Source of the DNA: Gemmatales bacterium | GTDB lineage: Bacteria; Planctomycetota; Planctomycetia; Gemmatales; Gemmataceae | Direction of reading: 5' to 3' | NCBI GenBank assembly: GCA_026004675.1 | Contig: BPJP01000004.1 | Location: 186,001 to 250,000, forward strand | DNA: 64,000 nt | In this document: positions 47,340 to 56,525 of the stretch, in pieces | How positions within the stretch are numbered: position 1 is the stretch's first letter | How the letters are laid out: each line of letters opens with the position of its first letter | Notes under the pieces: model-generated | Told to the model about the DNA's origin: nothing | Seen by the model: the letters and a program-made list of their open reading frames with translations, nothing else | Databases searched by the model: none | Program-made: the position numbers and the translations under genes

Positions 47340-48509
47340 ATGTCGCAGGAAGTCATCAAAGCATTCGACGACATTGACGTGCTCGAACAGATCGCCGAAG
47401 GCGGGATGAGCACGGTCTATAAAGGTCGTCAGCGCGAAACCGGTGAGATCGTTGCTGTCAAACTTTTTTCTCCCGAGTTTGCCGACCAGCCCGATCTCGT
47501 TGAACGGTTCCGACAGGAAATCCGTGTTACCCGCCAGCTCAATCATCCGCATCTTGTGCGTGGCCTGTCGTACGGCCACTATAACGGCATCCCGTACCTG
47601 GTCATGGAATTCGTCGATGGACCAACCTTGGGGGACCGCGTCGAACTTGAGGGACCCCTCGACGAACGCGAGGCGGCTCTTATCATCACGCAGATCGGCC
47701 AAGCCTTGCATGCCGCCCACCAACGAGGCATCATCCACCGCGACGTCAAGCCCGACAATATCCTCCTCGGACCCAATTCCCAGGCCAAATTAACCGACCT
47801 CGGCTTGATGAAAGACCTCGAACAAGATCTGGGACTCACCCGTCCGATGAAAGGGCTGGGTACTCCCAATTTCATGGCCCCGGAACAATTCGACAATGCC
47901 AAAAACGCCGACGTTCGCTGCGACGTCTACGGGCTTGGCGCCACATTCTATATGGCCTTGACCGGCGAGTTGCCTTTCGACGGAAATACTACCCGCGAAG
48001 TTTGGCAAATGAAAATCAACCGCGATCTGCCGGCGCCTCGTTCTCTCAATCCGCTCATCAGCCCCCGAGTGAATGACCTTATCCTGCAATCTCTCAGCGT
48101 CGAACCGGAAAAACGGCCCGCCACTTGCCTCGATTTTATCAACGTGCTGACCGGCCATGCGTCGGCGTCCAAACCCATTCCTTCCGAGATGCCTCCCGCC
48201 GTCGAGCGCCGGGTCACCGTGCGCTTCCCCACCGAACGCGACAGCTTTTGCCAAACCATCGGCGATGAAACCTGCAGCTGGATCGGCAAATTGTCGGACA
48301 TCTCCGCCGGCGGGCTGGGTGTCGTTCTCAATCGACGGTTCGAACCCGGTACGGTTCTCCTTCTCGATGTTCAAGTTCGCAATGGACGCGACTACAAGAC
48401 CCTCCTCGCTCGGGTTGTGCGGACGCAGCCCTTCAGCGACGGCCTCTGGACCATTGGCTGCGTGTTTGCCAGAACCCTCACCGATTCGGAAGTCCGCGAA
48501 CTACTGTAA
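47340..48509 (+). CDS. Ser/Thr protein kinase with C-terminal PilZ domain
   Basis: A 389-residue kinase. The kinase domain (about 12-270) has glycine loop AEGGMSTVYKG, catalytic Lys in AVKLF, HRDVKPDN, DLGLMKDL (a DLG variant of DFG) and APEQFDN. A PilZ domain (about 285-389) keeps both c-di-GMP motifs: RVTVR (RxxxR) and DISAGG (DxSxxG). No membrane segment. It shares this layout with the kinase at 8156-9931, which has two PilZ domains, so the two are distant paralogues. The start is ATG 47340 rather than TTG 47334. Confidence 0.93.
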   Translation: MSQEVIKAFDDIDVLEQIAEGGMSTVYKGRQRETGEIVAVKLFSPEFADQPDLVERFRQEIRVTRQLNHPHLVRGLSYGHYNGIPYLVMEFVDGPTLGDRVELEGPLDEREAALIITQIGQALHAAHQRGIIHRDVKPDNILLGPNSQAKLTDLGLMKDLEQDLGLTRPMKGLGTPNFMAPEQFDNAKNADVRCDVYGLGATFYMALTGELPFDGNTTREVWQMKINRDLPAPRSLNPLISPRVNDLILQSLSVEPEKRPATCLDFINVLTGHASASKPIPSEMPPAVERRVTVRFPTERDSFCQTIGDETCSWIGKLSDISAGGLGVVLNRRFEPGTVLLLDVQVRNGRDYKTLLARVVRTQPFSDGLWTIGCVFARTLTDSEVRELL

Positions 48510-48651
48510 GCGACACAGATTCCCGGTCGCTGTTTTTCTCTAGCGCGACCGGTTCCATACAATGTCCGAGAGTTGTTTCTCATTCCCGGCATGTCCGGTC
48601 CGGGCCGAGACTTTTTTCAATATGCCACTCGAGTTCTAACTTTTTTGACCC

Positions 48652-49824
48652 ATGCGTTTCGCTCTCCTGGGCGATCATCCTGATGGTATCAGCGCAGCTC
48701 TGGCTTTGGCGCGTACCGGTCGGCACCAGCTTGCTTGCTTTGGCGGCGCGTCCAAACCCCATGCCGCTCGCGCCGTTCTGGAAAATCATTCTCTTCGTTG
48801 TCCCTTCGTCCCGGATGTCGAGGAGATTCTTGCCGATCCCCTCATCGAATGGGTCATCGTGGCTGGTTCCCTCGATGCCCGCGCCCAGCAATTGCGCCGC
48901 GCTTTGCGATCGGAGCGGCCTGTCCTTTGCGTCTTCCCGCCCGATCTTTCGCCGGACATCGCTTATGAAGCCAGCTTGATCCAGCAGGATACTCGGCAAC
49001 CGTTGTTCCCAATTCTCTTGGAATCGTTGCATCCAGCCTGCCAACGCCTGAGCGACCTCTTGGGATCGACTGGCGAACGCTTCGAACTGATCGAAATCGA
49101 ACGGCAGGAAAACGACGATGCCCTGGCGATCTTTCGCGACTGGCAACTCTTGCGTCATTTGGGAGGCGAGATAGTCGAAGTGTCCGCATTCGCCGCAGCG
49201 GACGAAGTTCGCGCTGACCAACCGCTCCTGCTTGCAGGCCAGTTCGAAAACGGCGGCATCTTTCACTCGACTCACCTGCCGTCAAGGACAACTCAAGCGC
49301 CCGGCCCTCGCTTATGGCCGGATCGCCTGCGCGTCTGGCACGGCAAGCAATGTTATGAGCTGGTTTTTGCCTCCGCCGACGGCCAGGCCATGCTCACCGC
49401 CACCGATGAAAACGGCCATCGCTCGGCTGTCCCTTTCGAACAAGGAGACCCGTGGGCGAGATTGGTAGCGATCATCGAGTCGTCGTGGGAACAGCGTCAA
49501 TCCAAAAACAAGCTGCCTCTCTGCTGGCAAGATGCCGTTCGGTCCCTCGAATTGGCAGACGCCGCGAAACGCAGCGTCAAACGCAGGCGAACCAGCTTGC
49601 TCGACTACCAGGAGGCCAACGAAGAAGTCGGCTTTAAGGGAACGATGACCCTGGTCGGCTGTGGCATGCTTTGGCTTATCCTTCTGCTTCTCATCGGCGC
49701 TGCCTGGTTTCCCTGGCTGCTGTATCTTATCGCTCCGGTCCTCGTCCTCTTTTTGCTGTTGCAGACGTTTCGTTGGATCATTCCGCCTAAAACCGACAGC
49801 GACTCGACCAAAAACAAGCAATGA
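48652..49824 (+). CDS. Gfo/Idh-like Rossmann protein with C-terminal membrane hairpin
   Basis: A 390-residue protein. The N-terminus (MRFALLGDHPDGISAALALA) and the following strands (WVIVAGSLDARAQQLRRAL, RPVLCVFPPDLS) resemble the nucleotide-binding half of Gfo/Idh/MocA oxidoreductases, but the classical GxGxxG is replaced by GDHPDG. The middle (about 130-300) resembles the second domain loosely. Two strong transmembrane helices close the protein (MLWLILLLLIGAAWFPWLLY, LIAPVLVLFLLLQTFRW). The family usually has no membrane part, so this is an unusual layout. Enzyme activity is uncertain. Confidence 0.75.
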   Translation: MRFALLGDHPDGISAALALARTGRHQLACFGGASKPHAARAVLENHSLRCPFVPDVEEILADPLIEWVIVAGSLDARAQQLRRALRSERPVLCVFPPDLSPDIAYEASLIQQDTRQPLFPILLESLHPACQRLSDLLGSTGERFELIEIERQENDDALAIFRDWQLLRHLGGEIVEVSAFAAADEVRADQPLLLAGQFENGGIFHSTHLPSRTTQAPGPRLWPDRLRVWHGKQCYELVFASADGQAMLTATDENGHRSAVPFEQGDPWARLVAIIESSWEQRQSKNKLPLCWQDAVRSLELADAAKRSVKRRRTSLLDYQEANEEVGFKGTMTLVGCGMLWLILLLLIGAAWFPWLLYLIAPVLVLFLLLQTFRWIIPPKTDSDSTKNKQ

Positions 49825-49946
49825 TATGATGGCTTCTCAAGGCAACGCGAATTTGCCGGAACCAAACCCTTGCATCCGGCGACCAATCTGAGAGAATCAC
49901 AACATCCTGCCTGTTTGCCATTTGCCTTCCTGAAGGAGACGTCTCA

Positions 49947-50846
49947 ATGAAACGTTACGTTGTTTTCCTGCCTTCGATTCTCATACTGGCCTTGGCGGTA
50001 CCGGCGTCAGCACAGGTCAAGCCGGACATCCTGGCCAAAATCGAAAAAGCCCTCCCCGAGTTGGCACCAGCAAAACCCAAGAAAAAGCACCGTGTCTTGA
50101 TCTTTTCCAAAACCAATGGCTTTCGTCATGGTTCGATCCCCGTCGGCGTAAAAGCTGTCACCATGATGGGCGACAAAACGGGCGCCTACACGGCTTTCCA
50201 TACCGAAGACGAATCGATCTTCGAACCGGAGAAACTCAAAGCGTTTGACGCCGTCATCATGCTGAACACCACCGGGGAAATCTTTCGTCCAAGGAAGCTT
50301 CCCGCCGACCCCACCGCGCGAAAAGCCACTCTGGAACGGGAAGAACGCCTCAAGAAAAGCCTTGTCGATTTCGTAAAAAACGGCAAAGGACTGGCCGGAA
50401 CCCATTCTGCTACCGACACCTACAAGAACTGGAAAGACTACAACCTGATGATGGGTGGCTCGTTCGCCGGCCATCCATGGCACACCAAGGTTCCCATCAA
50501 GAACCTGGCTCCGGATCATCCGGTGAATGCGGCCTTTGGCGGCAAAGGTTTTGAAATCACCGACGAAATCTATCAGTTTCGCGACGACACTGCCCAGCCG
50601 AGCGACCGGAAAATGCTGCTTTGTCTAGACACGGAAAAAATGGATGTCAGCAAGGGACGACGCAAGGACAAGTTCTACCCTGTCAGTTGGGTCGCCACCT
50701 ACGGCAAAGGTCGAACCTTTTACTGCTCCCTGGGCCACCGCGCGGAAATCTATTATAACCCAATGATCCTGAAACATTACCTGGCTGGTTTCCAATTTGT
50801 TCTGGGTGATCTCGAGGCCGACGCCGCACCAAGCGCGAAGGAATGA
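49947..50846 (+). CDS. Secreted ThuA domain protein
   Basis: A 299-residue protein with GAAGGAGACG upstream and a signal peptide (LPSILILALAVPASAQ). The ThuA (trehalose utilization) domain of class I glutamine-amidotransferase-like fold covers about 45-290: RVLIFSKTNGFRHGSIPVG, FDAVIMLNTTGE, GKGLAGTHSATDTYKNW, GGSFAGHPWH and PVSWVATYGKGRTFYCSLGH. Many planctomycete ThuA proteins are exported; their substrates are not known. A strong terminator follows. Confidence 0.92.
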   Translation: MKRYVVFLPSILILALAVPASAQVKPDILAKIEKALPELAPAKPKKKHRVLIFSKTNGFRHGSIPVGVKAVTMMGDKTGAYTAFHTEDESIFEPEKLKAFDAVIMLNTTGEIFRPRKLPADPTARKATLEREERLKKSLVDFVKNGKGLAGTHSATDTYKNWKDYNLMMGGSFAGHPWHTKVPIKNLAPDHPVNAAFGGKGFEITDEIYQFRDDTAQPSDRKMLLCLDTEKMDVSKGRRKDKFYPVSWVATYGKGRTFYCSLGHRAEIYYNPMILKHYLAGFQFVLGDLEADAAPSAKE

Positions 50847-50890
50847 GTAGCCTGGGCGACACCTGCCAGCTTTCGACACTCGATTCAGAT

Positions 50891-50919
50891 GACATGACGG
50901 CTGCTGCCGTCATGTCTTT
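50891..50919 (+). terminator. Rho-independent terminator after ThuA gene
   Basis: Perfect 11-bp stem GACATGACGGC (50891-50901) and GCCGTCATGTC (50906-50916) with loop TGCT, followed by TTTG. Confidence 0.85.
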
Positions 50920-50946
50920 GTTGTTTGCCAGGCATGTTTTGTTTGT

Positions 50947-51038
50947 AGGAGGTGCAAGTCCTCTGGGGGCCGTGATGAGCGGAACCTCACGGTGAAGGAC
51001 AGGGTGTCCGCGGCGACGCGGAATCTGAAGGGAGCCGG
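50947..51038 (+). ncRNA. Group II intron remnant (part of domain I)
   Basis: The stretch GGAGGTGCAAGTCCTC, then GGTGAAGGACAGGGTGTCCG and CGGAATCTGAAGGGAGCC reads like the conserved core of domain I of bacterial group II introns. No LtrA-type reverse transcriptase and no domain V-like hairpin follows; the leucine-rich repeat gene begins within 30 bp. So this is an orphan fragment left by a deleted or truncated intron. The identification rests on recalled sequence similarity. Confidence 0.5.
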
Positions 51039-51066
51039 AACATGTCGTGAATGGACCCGGCAGCAT

Positions 51067-51597
51067 TCAACGCACAATGGTCACGGCAGGCAGGTACTGC
51101 TGGAGAGTTCTGAGGCCGATGGTGCTCGTAGGCGTTCCAACCAGATAGAGATAACGGAGCGATTTGATCTTGCTCAAGGTTACCAGTCCAGCATCGCTTA
51201 CTTTGGTGCCGGATAAATCCAGACGTTCGAGATTCGGCAGTTGCGTCAAATGGACCAGGCCCGCGTCGGTGATCCGTGTGCAAGCCAGGTCGAGGCGCCG
51301 CAGGTCGGGAAGGTCTTTGAGATAAGCCAATCCCGAATCGCTAACGCGATTGAAATCAAGCTTCAATGTCTGCAAGTGACGGAGTTGCCGCAATCGACCG
51401 AGGAAATCGTCGCCGATTCTTGTGTGGTTGAGGTTGACGGAAATGGGAGGATGCTCGGGATCGATAGCGTCACGTCGGACGCTTCCGCCGAGTTTTTGAA
51501 TGGTGGCGACGAGTTGCCGGGTTTGGGCCTCGTTCTCTTTTCCGGCCTCGCCGGCGAGGGCGAATCCGGCGATCAGCAGAGTCCATGAGATGGTCAT
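51067..51597 (-). CDS. Secreted leucine-rich repeat protein
   Basis: A 176-residue protein. The ATG at 51597 has GAGGAG upstream and a short signal peptide (WTLLIAGFALAGEAG). From about residue 65 there are four to five leucine-rich repeats of about 24 residues of the cysteine-containing-like type: LRHLQTLKLDFNRVSDSGLA, LPDLRRLDLACTRITDAGLV, LPNLERLDLSGTKVSDAGLV and IKSLRYLYLVGTPTSTIGL. LRR proteins usually mediate protein-protein contacts; this one is probably periplasmic or surface-exposed. The partner is unknown. Confidence 0.85.
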   Translation of the reverse strand: MTISWTLLIAGFALAGEAGKENEAQTRQLVATIQKLGGSVRRDAIDPEHPPISVNLNHTRIGDDFLGRLRQLRHLQTLKLDFNRVSDSGLAYLKDLPDLRRLDLACTRITDAGLVHLTQLPNLERLDLSGTKVSDAGLVTLSKIKSLRYLYLVGTPTSTIGLRTLQQYLPAVTIVR

Positions 51598-51786
51598 TGT
51601 TCGGTCTCCTCTTGGTTCGGCCAGCGCTATCAGAACTCTTATCGAAGCCGCAGCCGAGACTTTGCGGCGAAGCTGATTGCCGCGTCGACGCTGTTGAGTT
51701 TTGCGGGTCTTTCCTTGACTTTGGCGTGCAAGCGTGCTCAACTCCAAGTGTTCGCCACTTCATGAAAAGCACACCGGAGAGCCGCC

Positions 51787-53316
51787 ATGCCGATCGAACT
51801 TCGACCAGCGAAAAGCCTCATGACGGGAGATTGGGTTGGCGCGAACTTGATTGGAGGTAAATGGCAGCGAGGCAATGGAGGCACAGTTCGAACGATCTGC
51901 AATCCAGCCGATTGCGAAGAAGTGCTGGCCGAAGTCGAAGATGCATCGGCCGACCAGGTTGACGAGGCTTGTCGCCATGCCGCGAGGGCGTTCATGTCGT
52001 GGCGTGCGGTTCCGGCACCCGAACGGGCCCGCTTTCTTTTTCGCTATCGCCAGGTGCTGGAAGAACGTTTCGACGAAATCGCGTCTTTGATCGTTCGAGA
52101 GAACGGCAAATTATTAAGCGAGGCGAGGGGGTCGCTTCGTCGCGGCATCGACGTGGTGGAATTTGCCTGTGGCATTCCGACCCTGCTGATGGGAAAGACC
52201 TTGCCGGACATTTCCCGCAATGTTGACAGTTACGTGATTCAGGAGCCGCTGGGCGTCGTGGCGGGGATTCCGCCATTCAATTTTCCCGCAATGATTCCCT
52301 TGTGGATGATGCCGATCGCTTTGGCTTGTGGTAACACTTTCGTGCTGAAACCGGCGGAAAAAGCACCGCTGACCGCCACTTTGTTGATGGACCTGGCTCG
52401 CGAGGCTGGTTTCCCGGATGGTGTCGTCAATGTCGTACAAGGAGGAAAAGACGTCAGCGAACAATTGATCGCCAATGAGCATGTTCAAGCCATCAGTTTT
52501 GTGGGATCGTCCTCCGTCGCTCGGGCCGTTTATCAAAAAGCGGCTGAATTTGGCAAACGGGTACAAGCTCTTGGCGGTGCGAAAAACCATTTAATCGTGA
52601 TGCCGGACGCCGACCTCGAACGCAGTATTCCCGCCCTGATCGGTTCGTGCTTTGGTTGTGCCGGGCAGCGTTGTTTAGCAGGCAGCGTCCTCGTTGCCGT
52701 CGGGGACCGGGCAAGACAGGACGAAGTTGTGCAACAATTCGTCGCCGCCGCCAAGGCCCTGAAAGTCGGTGACGGCTTCAGCGACTCGAGCGGCATGGGA
52801 CCTGTTATCAACAAGCAGCAACGCGAGCGTATCGTCGCCGCCATCGATCGTGGCGTTGCCGACGGAGCGAAACTTCTTTTGGATGGACGACATGTCCAGG
52901 TTGCCGATCGTCCCAACGGCTGTTTCGTCGGACCGACCGTCTTCGACAATGCCAGCCCCGAAATGTTTATCGGCCGGGAGGAAATCTTTGGGCCTGTCGT
53001 CTGCGTCTTTCGGGCAGCCGATTTGGACGAGGCCGTCACGCTTGCCAACCGTACACGCTATGGAAATTCCGTCTCACTCTTCACGCAGTCGGGGTCGGCA
53101 GCGCGTGCTTTCAGGATGCTGATCCAAGCGGGGATGCTCGGTATCAATCTCGGTGTCCCGGCGCCGATGGCGTTTTTCTCGTTCGGCGGCTGGAAACAAT
53201 CTCTCTTCGGCGACTTGCACGCTCACGGTCCGGACGCCGTCACGTTTTACACTCGCAAGAAGGTCGTCACCGAACGCTGGTTCGGAGCCGAGGCTCCCAA
53301 AGAAGGATGGGTGTAG
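51787..53316 (+). CDS. mmsA: Methylmalonate-semialdehyde dehydrogenase (CoA-acylating)
   Basis: A 509-residue NAD-dependent aldehyde dehydrogenase that converts methylmalonate or malonate semialdehyde to propionyl- or acetyl-CoA, in valine, beta-alanine or inositol breakdown. MmsA-specific features are GVVAGIPPFNFPAMIPLWM, the catalytic cysteine in SCFGCAGQRCLAGSVLVAVG and the C-terminal GVPAPMAFFSFGGWK. NAD-binding FVGSSSVAR is present. About 20 extra N-terminal residues relative to many members. The neighbouring genes do not belong to the same pathway. Confidence 0.94.
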   Translation: MPIELRPAKSLMTGDWVGANLIGGKWQRGNGGTVRTICNPADCEEVLAEVEDASADQVDEACRHAARAFMSWRAVPAPERARFLFRYRQVLEERFDEIASLIVRENGKLLSEARGSLRRGIDVVEFACGIPTLLMGKTLPDISRNVDSYVIQEPLGVVAGIPPFNFPAMIPLWMMPIALACGNTFVLKPAEKAPLTATLLMDLAREAGFPDGVVNVVQGGKDVSEQLIANEHVQAISFVGSSSVARAVYQKAAEFGKRVQALGGAKNHLIVMPDADLERSIPALIGSCFGCAGQRCLAGSVLVAVGDRARQDEVVQQFVAAAKALKVGDGFSDSSGMGPVINKQQRERIVAAIDRGVADGAKLLLDGRHVQVADRPNGCFVGPTVFDNASPEMFIGREEIFGPVVCVFRAADLDEAVTLANRTRYGNSVSLFTQSGSAARAFRMLIQAGMLGINLGVPAPMAFFSFGGWKQSLFGDLHAHGPDAVTFYTRKKVVTERWFGAEAPKEGWV

Positions 53317-53336
53317 CCGTCGGCTCCGCCTGGCCG

Positions 53337-54509
53337 TTACCAATACACCATCAACCGGGTGGAGATGCCGGTAAAGCTACCTCCCGTGAAGCCATTGACC
53401 GGCTGCCGATCGCGGATCTTGCCGATCACATAATTGAACTGCATCCTGGCATTGGTGTTCCAAATCCAGTTGAGGCCGAAGGTGACATTGTCTTCCACGC
53501 CGCCACGGATGTCATTGTCCGTAAGATCGAGATAGGAATAGCGGGCGGCGATTTGCCAGGCTCCCCAGCCTCCTCCCCACCCGCCTCGACATCGTTCCAC
53601 GAGGAAAAAATTCTCAAATGGCTTCACCTGACCAATGACGCCTCGTCGCTTGTTGTAAGGTTGATGTTCGCCGGTGAGCCAATACGCAACATAAACATAC
53701 GCGCCGTGGAAGTACAAAGAGGAACCGCTGTCACGCGAAACCCAATTGTTGATGTATTCGCTGACAATGGAAAAGGGGCCGATGTTCAGCATGGCTTCCA
53801 GTCCAAGCGTGTCGAAAAGGTCCGCGCCAGCGATGCGGCCTGTGTCGATCCACCGACTACGAGAAGCCAGTTCGGGAATGCTGCGCCAGCGGGCTTCGTT
53901 CACATTCGTATCGCCGACGTTAGGCTGTCCGTCTGGCCGAGCAATCATGTTGGCAATGGCCAGGTGCAAATAACCTCGTCCATCGGAAGTTTCGTCGTAC
54001 CAGGGAAGGATCGACAGCCGGTTGTTGAAGCTGAGTTGCCGGGCGTCGCCTCGATAGCTGCCGTCGTTTTGGATGTTTTCCAAGTTGTAAATGCCATGGG
54101 TCCATGTAGCCCGTCCGTTCTCAGCATAACCATAGGCGGCAATACCGATTCGGCGGTTGTTTTCGTTGAATGCTTCTGCAGGCAGAGGCCGTTCTATGAA
54201 CACATTGTGGTTGCTGCTGTTGAGCTGGTCGAGCGACAACGGCCTTTTTTGATTGCCGATGATGACGGTTTGCAGAATGGGTACATCGCGAAAACCGATA
54301 AACGCATCGCGAAAGCCAAAAAGATTCGGATTCGCGAATTCCGTCTGAAGTTGGTAGAACATGGTATCAAAAACGTCTCCGCGCACGGAGATTCGCAGCC
54401 GGCGGAAAAAATAGCGCGCCTCGGGATCGACACCCGTTGCGGGGTTCTCGAAATTGTCGATGCCAGCACTCGTCGTCGGAAAGAAAAGCGTATCAAAATG
54501 GATGCGCCC
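53337..54509 (-). pseudogene. Porin gene, C-terminal piece (cut by IS element)
   Basis: An open frame of 390 codons encoding the beta-barrel part of an outer-membrane porin, probably Porin_O_P-like: GRIHFDTLFF, then FRRLRISVRGDVFD, repeated amphipathic strands (RYSYLDLTDNDIRGG, NVTFGLNWIWNTNARMQFNY) and a terminal MVYW with the C-terminal aromatic residue typical of BAM-recognised barrels. There is no start or signal peptide because the 5' part lies on the far side of the IS element at 54514-55989. Deleting the IS and one ATAG copy joins it in frame to the piece at 55990-56277. Confidence 0.88.
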
Positions 54510-54513
54510 ATAG
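54510..54513. repeat. Target-site duplication, left copy (ATAG)
   Basis: ATAG directly abuts the left inverted repeat of the IS element and recurs at 55990-55993 on the other side. Confidence 0.8.
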
Positions 54514-55989
54514 CAGCCCGTTGTTTTAGTCGGTTTTGTGGTGAAACGGCGGCGAGGCGGCGGGAATATCCTTCCTCAATGAACATCGACCCAGCAAGGT
54601 CGCGGACGTCTCCAATACATCACTATGGAAAAATAGAACATCATAATGTAAAAATAGAGAAGCCTAAAAGCATACATAAGGCCCTGTAGGCTCCGCGGCG
54701 TGCCCACTCCGAACAACTTCCGCAGGATCAGACTCAGGTTCCGCGCCGCCACCTGGATCAAATATCGCTTGGTCACCTTCTCCAGTCCGCGTAACCAACA
54801 TCTACGCGCCCCGCCGGTCTCACACACATGGGCAAAACTTCGTTCCGTCAACTCGCTCCGCAGTCGTTGCAGCCGTTTGCCCCGCGCGCCACGCACGCGA
54901 CGACGGTTCCCGTACACCGCCGCCCGATACTCCGGCGGCTTGTCGGTCCAGCGATGACGATGTCTCCTTTTCGGCTCCGGAATGTACGTCCGCCACTTCA
55001 TGAACGCGCACATCTCCAGCGTGCTCGCCTTGTGATACCCCTTGTCGGCCACCGCCTCCTCGATCTCCACCTTCTCGCCAACGTTGATTTGCGCCTGCAT
55101 CACACTGTCGCACAGCGTCTGCGCGTCACTATGATCGGCCGGCGAGATCGTCGCCGCCAGCACCAGATCGCTCTGCATATCGACCACATGCTCGGCCTTG
55201 TACGCCAAGCGCGTCGTGCCGTCCTTCATCCGCGCAATCCGGCTATCGGCGTCGGTTTTCGACTCCCATTCCTCGTTGCTCACCTTCTTGTCCTTGCGGC
55301 TTTGGTCGAAGCGACGCAGGTCCTCATCATTGGCTTCTTTGATCCCTTCCGCTTCCGCCAAACGACGCAAGTACTCCTTATAGTCTTCCCCCGTCTCCTT
55401 GCGGACGATCGACTTCATTGCCGCGTTCGCCTCCAGCATGGTCGAGTCCACAGCCACCGTCTTGCCGTGGAGAAGCTTCTTGTCGGCGGCCAGACGCAAC
55501 ACAAACGCGAAGACTTGCTCGTGCACCTCCAGCGGCAACCGTTGCTGCGTCCGACTCATCGAAGAATGATCCGGCGTCCTCTCTTGCGGACCGTAGCCCA
55601 GAAATTCCGCCAGCGATCGGCTATCGCTGCACCGCCAGGCAATGCCACGCTGCGACGACACCCCCTCGAAATAGCCCACCAGGATCATGCGAAAGTAGAC
55701 GCCCGGCGGAATCGACGGCCGACCCATCACCGCATGATAGAACGGAGCACACAGCCGTTCGACCCAGTCATCGAAACCGGCTTCCGCCAGCAACTGGTTC
55801 AGTTTTCTGTAAAAGGGGTGACCCGGCGATTTCGGCAAGTCCGTGGTCGCCACCCACATCTCTTGTTGTTCGCGCTTGCGTTTACCCAGCGCCATTGCGA
55901 CTCCTGTCGTTCGTCCCTGAAATCAGTGAATAACACCCGCCAATATACCACGCCTGTCAAGCCCCCGAACCGACTTTTTCAACGGGCTG
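54514..55989 (-). mobile_element. IS1182-like insertion sequence, 1476 bp
   Basis: The boundaries are set by inverted repeats: CAGCCCGTTGTTTTAGTCGG at the left end and, read inward from the right end, CAGCCCGTTGAAAAAGTCGG, a match of 17 of 20. Both ends are flanked by ATAG. The element carries one transposase gene on the minus strand. It interrupts a porin gene, and the clean target duplication shows a recent simple insertion. The IS1182 assignment is from the transposase type and the 4-bp duplication. Confidence 0.92.
54576..55895 (-). CDS. IS1182-like transposase
   Basis: A 439-residue DDE transposase. The N-terminal DUF772-type domain reads HAVMGRPSIPPGVYFRMILV and GYFEGVSSQRGIAWRC. The first catalytic Asp is in KTVAVDSTMLEANAAM. 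Further acidic positions lie in SPADHSDAQTL and EAVADKGYHKAST. The C-terminus KVTKRYLIQVAARNLSLILRKL is typical of the family. The frame is intact, so the element may be active. The last 30 residues (YFYIMMFYFSIVMYW) are unusually hydrophobic and AT-rich compared with the rest. Confidence 0.93.
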   Translation of the reverse strand: MALGKRKREQQEMWVATTDLPKSPGHPFYRKLNQLLAEAGFDDWVERLCAPFYHAVMGRPSIPPGVYFRMILVGYFEGVSSQRGIAWRCSDSRSLAEFLGYGPQERTPDHSSMSRTQQRLPLEVHEQVFAFVLRLAADKKLLHGKTVAVDSTMLEANAAMKSIVRKETGEDYKEYLRRLAEAEGIKEANDEDLRRFDQSRKDKKVSNEEWESKTDADSRIARMKDGTTRLAYKAEHVVDMQSDLVLAATISPADHSDAQTLCDSVMQAQINVGEKVEIEEAVADKGYHKASTLEMCAFMKWRTYIPEPKRRHRHRWTDKPPEYRAAVYGNRRRVRGARGKRLQRLRSELTERSFAHVCETGGARRCWLRGLEKVTKRYLIQVAARNLSLILRKLFGVGTPRSLQGLMYAFRLLYFYIMMFYFSIVMYWRRPRPCWVDVH

Positions 55990-55993
55990 ATAG
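55990..55993. repeat. Target-site duplication, right copy (ATAG)
   Basis: Second ATAG copy, next to the right inverted repeat of the IS element. Confidence 0.8.
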
Positions 55994-56277
55994 ATGTTAA
56001 TGGTCACAGGCGGCTTCTTTGTACTGTCTTTTTTGAATTGCTCCCATTCCTTTCGAAGTGCATCGAATTTCGCGTCGACCGAATCGGCGAGCGCGGCAGA
56101 TTTGGCCGGCGCCTCCATTTCTTGTTCCAGCCCTCGTTCAGGAATCGTGACCGTCGCGGTTGTCACGTGCGGCATCGTGCCTGAGTTTTGATCCTCCTGT
56201 GCTCCTGCCTTGGGCGAAACTTCCGCGCCTAGCAAACCAACCAATGAGCACAAAAAAAACCGAACCGTTCCGCGCAT
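55990..56277 (-). pseudogene. Porin gene, N-terminal piece (cut by IS element)
   Basis: 96 codons from ATG 56277 (GGGAG upstream): signal peptide (FFLCSLVGLLGAEVSPKAGA), a Thr/Glu/Ala-rich segment and a short predicted coiled coil (SVDAKFDALRKEWEQFKK), ending PPVTINIY exactly at the IS boundary. In the present sequence the frame runs on into the IS and stops at 55957. A coiled coil between signal and barrel is usual for large planctomycete porins. Together with 53337-54509 it makes one protein of about 486 residues. Confidence 0.87.
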
Positions 56278-56525
56278 AGTAGTCTCCCGGCGACCCAATT
56301 ACGCACCATGCTGAGTTAATGGAAAGGCAGCGGCATAAAGATTTCCCTGGCGAAAATCAAGTCGGATGGCAAACGCGGCAGACCTAATCGTTGCTTGTGA
56401 AAAGCAATAAAATGGCCGTTGTCTGCGTGGGTTGCCGAAAACATGGAATCGTCTTCCATGCTGGCTGGCTGGCGAGCGGCAGAACGGTCGATTACCACAA
56501 AACAGAACAACTAAAGGTGTGGCAC

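Noticed and set aside
54828..56000. Plus-strand open frame of 390 codons opposite the transposase
   Set aside because: Antisense to a transposase with clear catalytic motifs; composition dominated by Arg, His and Leu typical of an antisense shadow.
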